The notes beneath the pieces were generated by a model. The model had not been told where the DNA came from, searched no databases, and saw only the letters and a list, made by a program, of their open reading frames with translations. Below, in pieces: positions 27,121 to 36,791 of a DNA stretch of 64,000 bases. The translations under genes were made by a program, and so were the position numbers. Positions within the stretch are counted from its first letter, which is position 1. Each line of letters opens with the position of its first letter. The stretch is from UBA2137 sp963740205 (GTDB taxonomy: Bacteria; Pseudomonadota; Alphaproteobacteria; Micavibrionales; Micavibrionaceae): contig CAVUDD010000004.1 in the NCBI GenBank assembly GCA_963740205.1, forward strand, positions 124,001-188,000, in the 5' to 3' direction.

Positions 27121-27609
27121 TTAACAGGAACCCACAGCTTCGGTCATGATAAGGTGCATTTTGTCTGCATGTGGGAGAGGTTTTCCCTCATCAAGGAATG
27201 AGAAAACATCAAACAGCCTTTCGCATTCTTGCAAAGTATAGCTGATAAGTTCTTTCATAAAGGCAACGCCTTGGGAAGGCATAAGGCTTGTGTAGCGAAA
27301 GCATGGAGAATAAGTCTGACTGTTTTTATCTAGCGTTAAATCAAAATGTCCAAGCCAAAGCTTACTATTCATTTCGCCTATTACTCTATATCCTTCGTCA
27401 ATGGTATCCATATCGATTTCAAGCCCTAGCTCACAGCAATATTGCATAGCTTGTTGTTGCTGATCCCATATAAACAGAACACGATAATTTCCACGATCCC
27501 CTTCGACCGTAAAATAAAGTTGATCGTCATCAAGGCGCTGGAAAGACCATTCTTGTAGGTTCAGAAAGTCTTCGGCGCTGTCCAAAGGGTTGTTAAGTTC
27601 TTCGATCAT
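27121..27609 (-). CDS. YbjN domain-containing protein
   Basis: A 162-residue soluble protein of the alphaproteobacterial YbjN family, whose fold resembles type III secretion chaperones. The family pattern is visible in the N-terminal acidic part, the central GEMNSKLWLGHFDL segment and the C-terminal TEAVGS motif. It overlaps the stop of the ubiK-like gene (ATGA-type junction at 27609) and lies 17 bases before proC. Molecular role unproven. Confidence 0.82.
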   Translation of the reverse strand: MIEELNNPLDSAEDFLNLQEWSFQRLDDDQLYFTVEGDRGNYRVLFIWDQQQQAMQYCCELGLEIDMDTIDEGYRVIGEMNSKLWLGHFDLTLDKNSQTYSPCFRYTSLMPSQGVAFMKELISYTLQECERLFDVFSFLDEGKPLPHADKMHLIMTEAVGSC

Positions 27610-28016
27610 TATTTCTTTTTCTTAGGTGCTGTTTTCTTAGCAGGCGTCTTATTTGTTGCTGTCTTTTTAGCGGGAGCTTTTTTCACCGGTGCTGATTTTT
27701 TTGCTGTACCTGTTTTGGCAGTTTTAGCCTTTGGTGTTGCTTTTGCTTTGGTATCGGTTTTCTTTTTAGGCGCTGCCTTTTTTGCTTTGCTTGTTTTTTC
27801 AGGTGCGGTGACACCAAGCTGCTTTTCTAGAGTGGCGATACGTGCCTCAAGTTTTTCAAAATCAACGCGAGGAACAAGATCAAGGCGTTCTGCCATCATG
27901 TCGACGCGCTCCTTGATGTCATCTTGTAGTTCTTGTTTTAAGGAGTTGAGAATTCCAACAGTACCACCAGCCATGCGGGCAATGTCATCCATAAACTTTG
28001 AGCCAGATTTAAACAT
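27609..28016 (-). CDS. UbiK/BMFP-family accessory factor with Lys/Ala-rich tail
   Basis: I place the start at the ATG at 28016, eight bases after GGGGAA; the longer open frame upstream runs into the hldD promoter region. Residues 1-70 form the BMFP coiled coil (FMDDIARMAGG..., ...VDFEKLEARIATLEKQLG), as in UbiK, which helps assemble the ubiquinone biosynthesis complex and binds lipid. The rest is a Lys/Ala/Pro-rich tail with AKKTA/APKKK repeats, histone H1-like, common in alphaproteobacterial homologues and possibly nucleic-acid or membrane binding. 135 residues. Confidence 0.82.
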   Translation of the reverse strand: MFKSGSKFMDDIARMAGGTVGILNSLKQELQDDIKERVDMMAERLDLVPRVDFEKLEARIATLEKQLGVTAPEKTSKAKKAAPKKKTDTKAKATPKAKTAKTGTAKKSAPVKKAPAKKTATNKTPAKKTAPKKKK

Positions 28017-28151
28017 TTTAGCAGTTCCCCGAAGTTGAATTAAATTCAAATAATGTTTAATGAAGTCAGGCTTATTTTGATACGCGCATGATAAGGAGTT
28101 GGCAAGTTTTGAAGTCTTAATCTTGTCTCTTTGGTGTGGATAAATGAAAAC

Positions 28152-28178
28152 TTGGCATTTGGAATGACCTTCTATAAA
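28152..28178 (+). promoter_or_regulatory. Candidate sigma-70 promoter of hldD
   Basis: TTGGCA (28152-28157) and TATAAA (28173-28178) are separated by 15 bases, shorter than the ideal 17. They lie about 38 bases before the hldD ATG, in the divergent spacer with the ubiK-like gene. Spacing makes this tentative. Confidence 0.35.
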
Positions 28179-28215
28179 AATAGGCGGCATAAGTTTAAAG
28201 TTTAAGAGGTTAAAC

Positions 28216-29211
28216 ATGATTATTGTTACAGGCGGAGCAGGATTTATTGGGTCTAATTTGCTCGCTGGTCTCGAGGAAAAGGGTGTGAAAGACATTGTTG
28301 TGTCTGATTGGCTTGGAACCGATGATAAATGGAGAAACATCTCCAAACGTAACCTGCGTGATATCGTCAGGCCCGAGGAGTTATTTGATTATCTTGAATG
28401 GCACGCAGACGAGGTGGAATGCATTTTTCACATGGGTGCAATATCTGCTACAACTGAGCGCGATGCAGATCTCATCATGGAAAATAACTACACTTTATCT
28501 CGCGAGCTTTGGAAGTGGTGTGCAGAAAATAACGTCCGTTTCATTTATGCGTCTTCCGCTGCAACATATGGTGATGGTGAAGAGGGGTTCGATGATGATT
28601 TATCAGCAGAGCATCTTCAAAAACTACAGCCTTTAAATCCTTATGGCTGGTCAAAGCATTTATTTGATAGGCGTGTTTCTGAAATTGTGAATGGTAATAG
28701 TTCTGAAAAGGGTGTTCCCCCACAATGGGCAGGTTTAAAGTTCTTCAATGTCTATGGTCCTAACGAATACCATAAAGACGATATGATGAGTGTTATTTGT
28801 AAGTTGTATCCGCAAGTCGAAGCTGGGGCATCCGCAAAACTTTTTAAATCAGATCACTCTGATTACGAGGACGGTGGGCAGTTACGCGATTTTGTATACG
28901 TACAAGACTGTGTGAACGTAATGTTGTGGTTATACGACAACCCGAAAATTAGTGGTTTGTTTAATGTAGGGACTGGAAAAGCACGTTCATTTAAAGATTT
29001 GGCGTCGGCAACTTTTGCAGCGGCGAATAAGAAAGAAAATATAAATTACATTGATATGCCTGAACATCTTAAGGGAAAATATCAATACTTTACTGAGGCA
29101 AATATGAGTAAACTTCAAAAGGCGGGTTACAACGGAGGCTTTACTTCACTTGAAGATGGTGTCACCGATTACGTTCAAAGTTACATGGCAACCGAAGATC
29201 CTTATAAGTAG
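28216..29211 (+). CDS. hldD: ADP-L-glycero-D-manno-heptose 6-epimerase
   Basis: Makes the ADP-L-glycero-D-manno-heptose used for the inner core of lipopolysaccharide. It is an extended short-chain dehydrogenase: Rossmann motif VTGGAGFIGSNLLAGL at residues 4-19, catalytic Ser and YGWSK motif (Tyr-x-x-x-Lys) near residue 143, and the HldD-typical KFFNVYGPNEYHK. Length 331 is normal. Implies that the cell makes heptose-containing LPS. AGAGG ribosome site; lgt follows six bases after the stop. Confidence 0.95.
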   Translation: MIIVTGGAGFIGSNLLAGLEEKGVKDIVVSDWLGTDDKWRNISKRNLRDIVRPEELFDYLEWHADEVECIFHMGAISATTERDADLIMENNYTLSRELWKWCAENNVRFIYASSAATYGDGEEGFDDDLSAEHLQKLQPLNPYGWSKHLFDRRVSEIVNGNSSEKGVPPQWAGLKFFNVYGPNEYHKDDMMSVICKLYPQVEAGASAKLFKSDHSDYEDGGQLRDFVYVQDCVNVMLWLYDNPKISGLFNVGTGKARSFKDLASATFAAANKKENINYIDMPEHLKGKYQYFTEANMSKLQKAGYNGGFTSLEDGVTDYVQSYMATEDPYK

Positions 29212-29217
29212 TTCATT

Positions 29218-30030
29218 ATGGCACTTTCATTTCCTCAAATAGATCCCGTCGCAATTCATCTTGGTCCATTACAAATCCATTGGTATGCACTCGCCTATAT
29301 GGCGGGTTTTTTGCTGGGGTGGGCTTATGCTAATTATTTAGTGAAAAAATACCCTCATCCTAATGGTCCCGATAAGGAAGCTATAAGTGATTTTATGACA
29401 TGGGCAATTCTTGGCGTCCTTCTTGGAGGACGCCTTGGCTATGTAGCTTTTTATAATGCTGGTTACTATCTACAGAACCCTTTAGAAATCCTGCAGATTT
29501 GGGATGGAGGAATGTCTTTTCATGGCGGAGTTATAGGATTAGTGAGTGCTATAATACTTTTTTCATTAAAGCGTAAGATTAATATGTTTCGTCTTGCCGA
29601 TATCGCTTCATGTGCTGCGCCTATGGGTTTTTTCTTTGGGCGAATTGCTAATTTTATAAATGGAGAGTTGTACGGAAGAGTCACCGATGCACCGTGGGGA
29701 ATTGTTTTCCCAAGAGGGGGTGAAGACCCGAGGCATCCGAGCCAGCTATATGAGGCTATTTTGGAAGGGTTAGTTTTATTCGTATTACTTTTTATTTTGA
29801 TACGTTCTGAAAAAGTGAGGGAGCGCCCAGGTCTTGTATCAGTAGTATTTCTTATAGGATACGCTTCGTTTCGATTTTTTGTTGAATTTTTTAGAGAACC
29901 GGATTCTCAACTAGGTTTTGTTTTTCTTTCATTTAGTATGGGGCAAGTTCTTTCATCAGCTATGATAGTGGGGGGATTAATTCTGTTATTTTTAATATCT
30001 CGTGGCAAAACAAAATATGACCCCGCTTGA
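29218..30030 (+). CDS. lgt: Prolipoprotein diacylglyceryl transferase
   Basis: First enzyme of lipoprotein maturation, adding diacylglycerol to the lipobox cysteine in the inner membrane. Seven or so membrane helices and the signature GRIANFINGELYGRVTD (residues about 141-157) with HPSQLYEA are visible, along with WYALAYMAGF. Length 270. It overlaps midA by 29 bases; lgt-midA-pgeF is a conserved alphaproteobacterial operon. The lipoproteins at 55868 and 58043 are likely clients. Confidence 0.97.
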   Translation: MALSFPQIDPVAIHLGPLQIHWYALAYMAGFLLGWAYANYLVKKYPHPNGPDKEAISDFMTWAILGVLLGGRLGYVAFYNAGYYLQNPLEILQIWDGGMSFHGGVIGLVSAIILFSLKRKINMFRLADIASCAAPMGFFFGRIANFINGELYGRVTDAPWGIVFPRGGEDPRHPSQLYEAILEGLVLFVLLFILIRSEKVRERPGLVSVVFLIGYASFRFFVEFFREPDSQLGFVFLSFSMGQVLSSAMIVGGLILLFLISRGKTKYDPA

Positions 30031-31090
30031 GTCGTATTTCATTAATCATATTCGTGAAACAGGCCCGATAAGTCTTTCATATTATATGGAGCTTTGCCTT
30101 TCTCACCCAGAGCATGGATATTATATGTCTGGTGATCCTTTTGGTAAGGAGGGAGATTTTATTACTGCCCCCGAAATATCCCAGATGTTCGGAGAATTGA
30201 TTGGCGTTTGGCTCGTAGATTTATGGCGTCAGGCAGGCTCACCTAAGGAGTTAGTTTTACTAGAGTGTGGGCCTGGTAGAGGGACGTTAATGGCAGACGT
30301 TTTAAGAGCCACAAAAAACGTAAATGGTTTCCATGAGGCTGTTCAAATTAAGTTGCTGGAAAATAGCCCAGTTCTGCGTGAGAAACAAAAGCAGAATTTA
30401 AGGGGCTTTGATATGGAATGGTTTTCTTCATTAGAAGATATTAATATTTCTCAAGCGCCTATCTTTATTGTTGCTAATGAATTTTTTGATGCTTTACCGA
30501 TTAAGCAATTTGAAAAAGTTAAAGAGGGGTGGGCAGAGAGGTGTGTTGGTATTGATGAGGACGAAAACTTAACATTAGGATTAATGCCTGTGCAGGATTA
30601 TGGCGCCATGCCTGCTGGATTGTCCAATGGAAAAATTGTCGAGATGTCACCATCTCAGGACATGTTGTTTCATGCCTTGTGTAATTTAATTAAAAAAAAT
30701 GGTGGCGCATTACTGTCCATTGATTACGGTTATTTGAATGGATGTGGCGATACTTTGCAGGCAGTAAAAAAACATCAAAAAGTTGGGATTTTTGAAACGC
30801 CGGGGCAGAGTGATTTGACTGCTCATATTGATTTTCAAAAGTTTATAGAGAGCGCCTCAAAAATAAACATGCACATTTGTAATGTGAAGACCCAAGGGGA
30901 ATTTCTTAAAAATCTGGGCATTGGGTTGCGCGCCTCCGTTTTGAGAAGCAACGCAAATTCTAATCAGGCAAAACTGATTGACTCATCTGTAAAGAGATTG
31001 TGTGATACTGATGAAATGGGTGCTTTGTTCAAGGTCATGTGCGTGCATTCAGAAATAAATAAAATAAAATTGAAACCTGCAGGCTTTTAA
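30002..31090 (+). CDS. MidA/NDUFAF7-family SAM methyltransferase
   Basis: Class I methyltransferase homologous to the mitochondrial complex I assembly factor NDUFAF7/MidA, which methylates an arginine of NDUFS2. Visible are the entry motif GDFITAPEISQMFGELIG, the SAM-binding LLECGPGRGTLMADVLR (about residues 86-102), NEFFDALPIKQF and LSIDYGY. The bacterial target is presumably the NuoD homologue, by inference. Length 362. Overlaps lgt and is followed by pgeF after six bases. Confidence 0.92.
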   Translation: MAKQNMTPLESYFINHIRETGPISLSYYMELCLSHPEHGYYMSGDPFGKEGDFITAPEISQMFGELIGVWLVDLWRQAGSPKELVLLECGPGRGTLMADVLRATKNVNGFHEAVQIKLLENSPVLREKQKQNLRGFDMEWFSSLEDINISQAPIFIVANEFFDALPIKQFEKVKEGWAERCVGIDEDENLTLGLMPVQDYGAMPAGLSNGKIVEMSPSQDMLFHALCNLIKKNGGALLSIDYGYLNGCGDTLQAVKKHQKVGIFETPGQSDLTAHIDFQKFIESASKINMHICNVKTQGEFLKNLGIGLRASVLRSNANSNQAKLIDSSVKRLCDTDEMGALFKVMCVHSEINKIKLKPAGF

Positions 31091-31096
31091 ACTCCA

Positions 31097-31879
31097 ATGA
31101 AGAAAATCCCGTACCTTACAAGCAGACGCTTTAATGATTGGTCAGGCCAACATGTTGCGCACGGTTTTTTTGGCCGTAAGGGTGGCGTAAGTGAAGATAT
31201 TTATGAGTCTTTGAATTGCGGGAAAGGATCAGAAGACAATCCAAATAATGTTGATGAGAACACCCAAAGAGTTTTGAAAACTATAGGTGGAGATACGCTT
31301 CAGAAGGTGTATCAACATCACAGTAATATATGTGTTTTTTCTAGGGATTTTTCCAGTGAGCTCTTAAAAGCTGATGCGCAAGTCACAGATGTAAAAGGTT
31401 TAGTTCTTGGAATATTGACGGCGGATTGCGCACCTATTTTGTTTTCTGCCATAAAGGAAGATGGAAAGCCAATTATAGGTGCTGCACATGCGGGCTGGCA
31501 GGGGGCACTAAAAGGTGTTCTTGAAAATACTCTTAAGGAAATGCACAAATCAGGTGCAGTCATGGAAACTGTCTCGGCAATTATAGGACCGTGTATCTCA
31601 CAGCTATCCTATGAGGTTACAAAGGGGTTCGAGGAGCCCTTTCTCAAAGAAGATGAAAAAACTGACCATTTCTTTGCCAATGGTAAAGGAAAAGATAAAC
31701 TCCATTTTGATTTGGGTGGATACGTTGTTTACCGACTTTCACGTGCAGGTGTAAAGAATGTGATTTATACGGGCATTGATACTTATTCCAATGCAGATAC
31801 TTATTTTTCTAATCGACGTAGAGTTCATAACGGCGAGCACGATTATGGACGACAAATATCCACAATAGTTATTCGCTAG
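31097..31879 (+). CDS. pgeF: Purine nucleoside phosphorylase, YfiH/LACC1 family
   Basis: Multicopper-oxidase-like family (formerly laccase domain) that acts on purine nucleosides and is linked to peptidoglycan editing in E. coli. The zinc/copper ligand motifs are visible: HHSNICVF, LTADCAPILF near residue 115, AAHAGWQGALKGVL and IGPCISQLSYEV, then the C-terminal YFSNRR. Length 260. Third gene of lgt-midA-pgeF. Confidence 0.92.
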   Translation: MKKIPYLTSRRFNDWSGQHVAHGFFGRKGGVSEDIYESLNCGKGSEDNPNNVDENTQRVLKTIGGDTLQKVYQHHSNICVFSRDFSSELLKADAQVTDVKGLVLGILTADCAPILFSAIKEDGKPIIGAAHAGWQGALKGVLENTLKEMHKSGAVMETVSAIIGPCISQLSYEVTKGFEEPFLKEDEKTDHFFANGKGKDKLHFDLGGYVVYRLSRAGVKNVIYTGIDTYSNADTYFSNRRRVHNGEHDYGRQISTIVIR

Positions 31880-31946
31880 GCATTGCAATTTAAAGAGATT
31901 TTCTTATAGTCCTAGCAATCAAAACTTTTGCAAAGGCTTAAACCTT

Positions 31947-32879
31947 ATGAAACTGATTGCCGGAAACTCTAACCGACACTTGGCCGAAGCTATTGCAACT
32001 TACCTGAATACTCCACTTGCTAATGCATCCATAAGACGTTTCTCCGATATGGAGGTTTTTGCAGAAATTCTTGAAAATGTTCGCGGCGAAGATGTTTTTG
32101 TTTTGCAATCCACCTCATATCCAACCAACGATAATTTGATGGAATTGCTTGTGACAATAGATGCTCTTCGTCGAGGCTCGGCAAGGCGTATCACTGCTGT
32201 TGTTCCTTATTACGGCTATGCAAGGCAAGATAGAAAAACAGGACCAAGAACACCTATTTCTGCAAAACTTGTTGCCAACCTTATTACGACTGCCGGTGCG
32301 AACCGTGTTTTGACAATGGAACTTCACGCAGGTCAAATCCAAGGGTTCTTTGATATCCCAACGGATAACCTAATCGTGGCGCCTATCTTTACGCCAGTCT
32401 TTCAAGAGCGTTTCAAAGGAGAGGACTTGGTAATGGTATCACCTGATGTTGGTGGTGTTGTGCGCGCGCGTGCTCTGGCAAAAAAGGTCAATGCTGATTT
32501 GGCAATTATTGATAAGCGCCGTGAAAAGGCGGGTGTTTCAGAAGTTATGCATATTATTGGGGATGTTAAAGACCGTGTATGTGTTTTGGTTGATGATATT
32601 GTTGATAGTGGTGGAACGCTTTGTAATGCAGCCCAAGCTTTAATGGATAAAGGTGCCAAAGAGGTTCACGCCTATGTTGTTCACGGTGTGCTCTCTGGTG
32701 GCGCTGTGGCACGCATTACATCATCACCTATGAAATCTCTCGTTATTACTGACACAATTGCTGCCACCGAGGCGGTAAGGGTAGCTCATAACATCGAACA
32801 ACTTTCTGTTGCGCCTCTTCTTGGCGAGGCTATCTTGCGTATAGCTGAGGATCGCTCTGTTTCTGCAATTTTAGATTGA
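31947..32879 (+). CDS. prs: Ribose-phosphate pyrophosphokinase
   Basis: Makes PRPP from ribose 5-phosphate and ATP for nucleotide, His and Trp synthesis. Conserved ATP-binding region VVPYYGYARQDRKTGPRTPIS, and the PRPP loop VLVDDIVDSGGTLCNAA near residue 215, are intact. Length 310 is normal. In most Alphaproteobacteria rplY-pth-ychF follow directly; here a 9 kb adhesin gene intervenes. Confidence 0.98.
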   Translation: MKLIAGNSNRHLAEAIATYLNTPLANASIRRFSDMEVFAEILENVRGEDVFVLQSTSYPTNDNLMELLVTIDALRRGSARRITAVVPYYGYARQDRKTGPRTPISAKLVANLITTAGANRVLTMELHAGQIQGFFDIPTDNLIVAPIFTPVFQERFKGEDLVMVSPDVGGVVRARALAKKVNADLAIIDKRREKAGVSEVMHIIGDVKDRVCVLVDDIVDSGGTLCNAAQALMDKGAKEVHAYVVHGVLSGGAVARITSSPMKSLVITDTIAATEAVRVAHNIEQLSVAPLLGEAILRIAEDRSVSAILD

Positions 32880-32896
32880 AAACAAACAGCTTGTTT
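32880..32896 (+). terminator. Weak terminator-like hairpin after prs
   Basis: AAACAA (32880-32885) pairs with TTGTTT (32891-32896) over a 5-base loop, starting at the prs stop codon and running into more Ts. The stem is short and AT-only, so termination would be inefficient. Confidence 0.4.
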
Positions 32897-32976
32897 TTCA
32901 TAATAAAAGAATTCTCTAACTCATTGTTGTAAAATAATTAATTTTTGATTTTTAGATTAGAAAACTCTTAAGCTCA

Positions 32977-32991
32977 TTAACCTATGCTTAA
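32977..32991 (+). promoter_or_regulatory. CtrA-type binding site upstream of the giant adhesin
   Basis: TTAA at 32977-32980 and TTAA at 32988-32991 are separated by seven bases (CCTATGC), the full TTAA-N7-TTAA consensus of the alphaproteobacterial cell-cycle regulator CtrA, with both halves reading TTAACC. It ends 45 bases before the adhesin ATG, where a -35 region would be expected. A GANTC site (GATTC, 32996-33000), the CcrM methylation target, is five bases away. I saw no other full box in the intergenic regions I scanned by eye. Confidence 0.6.
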
Positions 32992-33648
32992 CCGCGATTC
33001 TGTAGAATAGAAGTGGGGTAATGTTTGGGGACTCTTATGGAAGAATCTGAAATGAAAGAAGGAGATGCAGCTAGCGGTACTAATGTAGCCGAAGAAACCG
33101 CTGTGCCAGTTCCTGATCAAGATAGATTAGAGATTACTCTTGATGATGGTTCTCTCGAACTTGAAAATCCTCTGGCAGAAATTTATGAGAGTCTTGTAGA
33201 AATTGAGAGCTCTGCTGGTGACGATGATGATGCAGTCAAAGAAAATGTCTTTGATTTAACTCTAGACGATATTCAGACACTTGTTCAGGAATTACCACCA
33301 ACTTCCAATTTTGTTGCAAGTAAAGCCAACGCGCCGTTTGCAGAAGAGAACTTTCAATCTGAAATTTCAACATTAAGGGTGGGGGCATTAGGTAATGATG
33401 AACTTGACCTAAGTCAGCGGTCATTATTAGCGGATCTTGATGGATCGCTATATTCAAGAATGATTAATACTTCTTCTATAGAAACTTTTGGAACATATAT
33501 ATTTAATAGCTATGTTAAGCGTTTTGATGAGAATGATGTTTTCAATCAGCGTAATAATGCACCTACCAGCACTTTATCTAATCGTCCAATTATTATCACT
33601 GATTTACCTGATAATACTCCTCCCGCACCTCCACCTATTAATCCACCG

Positions 33649-36600
33649 AGCTTGGACACAAATGCAGGGGTTACGGTTGCTGAGGGTTCTACAACGACAA
33701 TCACAACGGCGATGTTGGATTCATCTGATGTTGATACGACAGACCCGAACTTTGATTACACATGTAACTGGTGCCTAAGCTAACGGTCAGTTAGAGCTGA
33801 CAACCAATGTTGGTGTAGCGATTACGAGCTTTACGCAAGATGATCTTGAGCAATAACCGTGTTGTGTATGTTCATGATGGAAGTGAGACTACTTCAGACA
33901 GCTTTAACTTTACAGTGTCTGATGGAACGACAACGCTATCCTGCTGATACGTTTAGTATTACGGTGACAGCTGTCAATGATGCACCGAGCTTGGACACAA
34001 ATGCAGGGGTTACGGTTGCTGAGGGTTCTACAACGACAATCACAACGGCGATGTTGGATACAAGTGATGTTGATACGACAGACCCGAACATTGATTACAC
34101 GTTAACTGGTGCCTTATCTAACGGTCAGTTGGAGCTGACTACCAATGTTGGTGTAGCGATTACGAGCTTTACGCAAGATGATCTGAACAATAACCGTGTT
34201 GTATATGTTCATGATGGATCCGAGACTACGACAGACAGCTTTGACTTTACAGTGTCTGATGGAACAACGACGCTTCCTGCTGATACGTTTAGTATTACGG
34301 TGACAGCGGTCAATGATGCACCGAGCTTGGACACAAATAACAGGGGTTAATATTGCTGAGGGTTCTACAACGACAATTACAGACGGCGATGTTGATGGTT
34401 CTGATGTTGATACGACAGATCCGAACATTGATTACACTTTAACGGTACCTTATTACTAATGGTCAGTTAGAGCTGACGACCAATGTTGGTGTAGCGATTA
34501 CAAGCTTTACGCAAGATGATCTGGTAAATAACCGTGTTGTGTTTGTTCATGATGGATCCGAAACTACGACAGATGGCTTTGACTTCACAGTGTCTGATGG
34601 AACGACAACGCTTCTGCTGATACGTTTAGTATTACGGTCGACAGCGGTAGATGATGCACCGAGCTTGGACACGAATGCAGGGGTTACGGTTGCTGAGGGT
34701 TCTACAACGACAATCACGACAGCGATGTTGGACGTATCTGACGTTGATACGACAGACCCGAACTTGGATTACACGTTAACAGGTGCACTTATCTAACGGT
34801 CAGTTGGAGTTGACAACGAATGTTGGTGTAGCGATTACAACATTTACGCAAGATGATCTGAACAATAACCGTGTTGTGTATGTTCATGATGGATCCGAGA
34901 CTACGACAGACAGCTTTGACTTTACAGTGACTGATGGAACGACAACGCTTCCTGCTGATACGTTTAGTATTACGGTGACAGCAGTAGATGATGCACCGAG
35001 CTTGGACACAAATGCAGGGGTTACGGTTGCTGAGGGTTCTACAACGACAATCACAACGGCGATGTTGGACACTAGTGACGTTGATACGACAGACCCGAAC
35101 ATTGATTACACGTTAACTGGTGCATTATCTAACGGTCAGTTGGAGTTGACAACGAATGTTGGTGTAGCGATTACAACATTTACGCAAGATGATCTGAACA
35201 ATAACCGTGTTGTGTATGTTCATGATGGATCCGAGACTACGACAGACAGCTTTAACTTTACAGTGAGTGATGGAACGACAACGCTTCCTGCTGATACGTT
35301 TAGTATTACGGTGACAGCGGTAGATGATGCACCGAGCTTGGACACAAATGCAGGGGTTACGGTTGCTGAGGGTTCTACAACGACAATTACGACGGCGATG
35401 TTGGACAGTAGTGACGTTGATACGACAGACCCGAACATTGATTACACGTTAACTGGTGCCTTATCTAACGGTCAGTTAGAGCTGACTACCAATGTTGGTG
35501 TAGCGATTACAACATTTACGCAAGATGATCTGAACAATAACCGTGTTGTGTATGTTCATGATGGTGCGAGACACTCTCGGACAGCTTTGACTTTACAGTG
35601 AGTGATGGCACAACGACGCTTCCTGCTGATACGTTTAGTATTACAGTGACAGCGGTCAATGACGCGCCGACATTGATCACAGGTGTCACGAGGGCAAGTA
35701 GCAGAGGGAGGAAGTCTTGAGTAATTACTTCATAACCAAATTATTGCTTGGTCTGTTGCACCAGTAGACGATGCACCGAGCTTGGACACAAATAATACAT
35801 TTAATATAAATGAGGGTGCTACAACTACGCTGACAACGGCGACACTTTCTTCTTCTGATGTAGATACGGCAGACAGCTCAATTACGTATAGTTTGACAAC
35901 CCCTATCTCGGGTGGCGGCCAGCTAGAGTTAACGACTGGAGTTGGTGTAGCGATTACAAGTTTCACACAAGATGATCTGGTAAATAACCGTGTAGTGTTT
36001 GTTCATGATGGATCAGAGAACACAACTGGTGGATTTGATTTCACTGTTTCTGATGGCACCACAACTTCTGGTGGAACAACTTTTGATATTTCAATCGCAG
36101 CAGTAGATGATGCGCCGAGCTTGGACACAAATGCAGGAGCTACAGTTAATGAAGGTGCTTCGCTTGGGTTAACAACAACAATGCTGGACAGTAGTGATGT
36201 AGATACGACTGATCCTAATTTAATTTATAACTTCTCTACAACACCAGGCAGTCAACTTGGAAACGGTCAGTTTGAGCTCACGACAAATCTAGGTGTTGCG
36301 GTTAACAGTTTCACACAAGATGATTTAGTAAATGGACGTGTGGTCTACGTTCATGATGGCTCAGAAACAATTTCAGATGCAGTCAGATTTTCAGTTACAG
36401 ATGGCAATACATCTACTGGAAGCCAATTCTTTAACATCACAGTTAACCCTGTTGATGACGCCCCGACATTGGGCACAAATGCAGGGGTTACGGTTGCTGA
36501 GGGTTCTACAACGACAATTACGACAGCGATGTTGGACACATCTGACGTTGATACGACAGACCCGAACTTGATTACACAGTCACAAGCGCACCTGCCGATG

Positions 36601-36790
36601 GACAGTTAGAACTGACAACGAATGTTGGTGTTGCAATTACAACATTCACACAAGATGATTTAAATAATAACCGTGTTGTATATGTCCATGGTGGACCAGC
36701 GGACGCAGCAGACAGCTTTGACTTCACGGTATCTGATGGGACAACAACACTTGGTGCAGCAACTTTTAATATTACTGTTACTATTCCTGC
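33649..36790 (+). repeat. Tandem 336-bp cadherin/CSPG-like repeats
   Basis: Units start near 33649, 33988, 34324, 34662, 34999 and 35335, at intervals of 339, 336, 338, 337 and 336 bases; departures from 336 are the indels. These six are nearly identical in DNA. A damaged partial unit (35670-35778) and more divergent units at about 35779, 36118 and 36465 follow. Each encodes about 112 residues with a conserved DSDVDTTDPN-like acidic loop suited to calcium binding. Two further diverged units lie at about 38300 and 38636. Confidence 0.9.
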
Positions 36791-36791
36791 T

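Noticed and set aside
27609..28346. Long 245-residue form of the ubiK-like protein starting at 28346
   Set aside because: The extra N-terminus is read antisense through the hldD start and its promoter; the ATG at 28016 has a good ribosome site and begins the family domain.
31868..31920. GCTAGG...CCTAGC inverted repeat between pgeF and prs
   Set aside because: Six-base arms over a loop of about 30 bases; not convincing as terminator or operator.
34884..36539. Several open frames on the minus strand within the adhesin repeats (Val/Ser-rich products)
   Set aside because: They are antisense shadows of the Thr/Asp-rich repeats, repeat at the same period and have no ribosome sites.
33649..36790. 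Regular direct repeats suggesting a CRISPR array
   Set aside because: Units are 336 bp and translate as one protein repeat; there are no short identical repeats with unique spacers and no cas genes.
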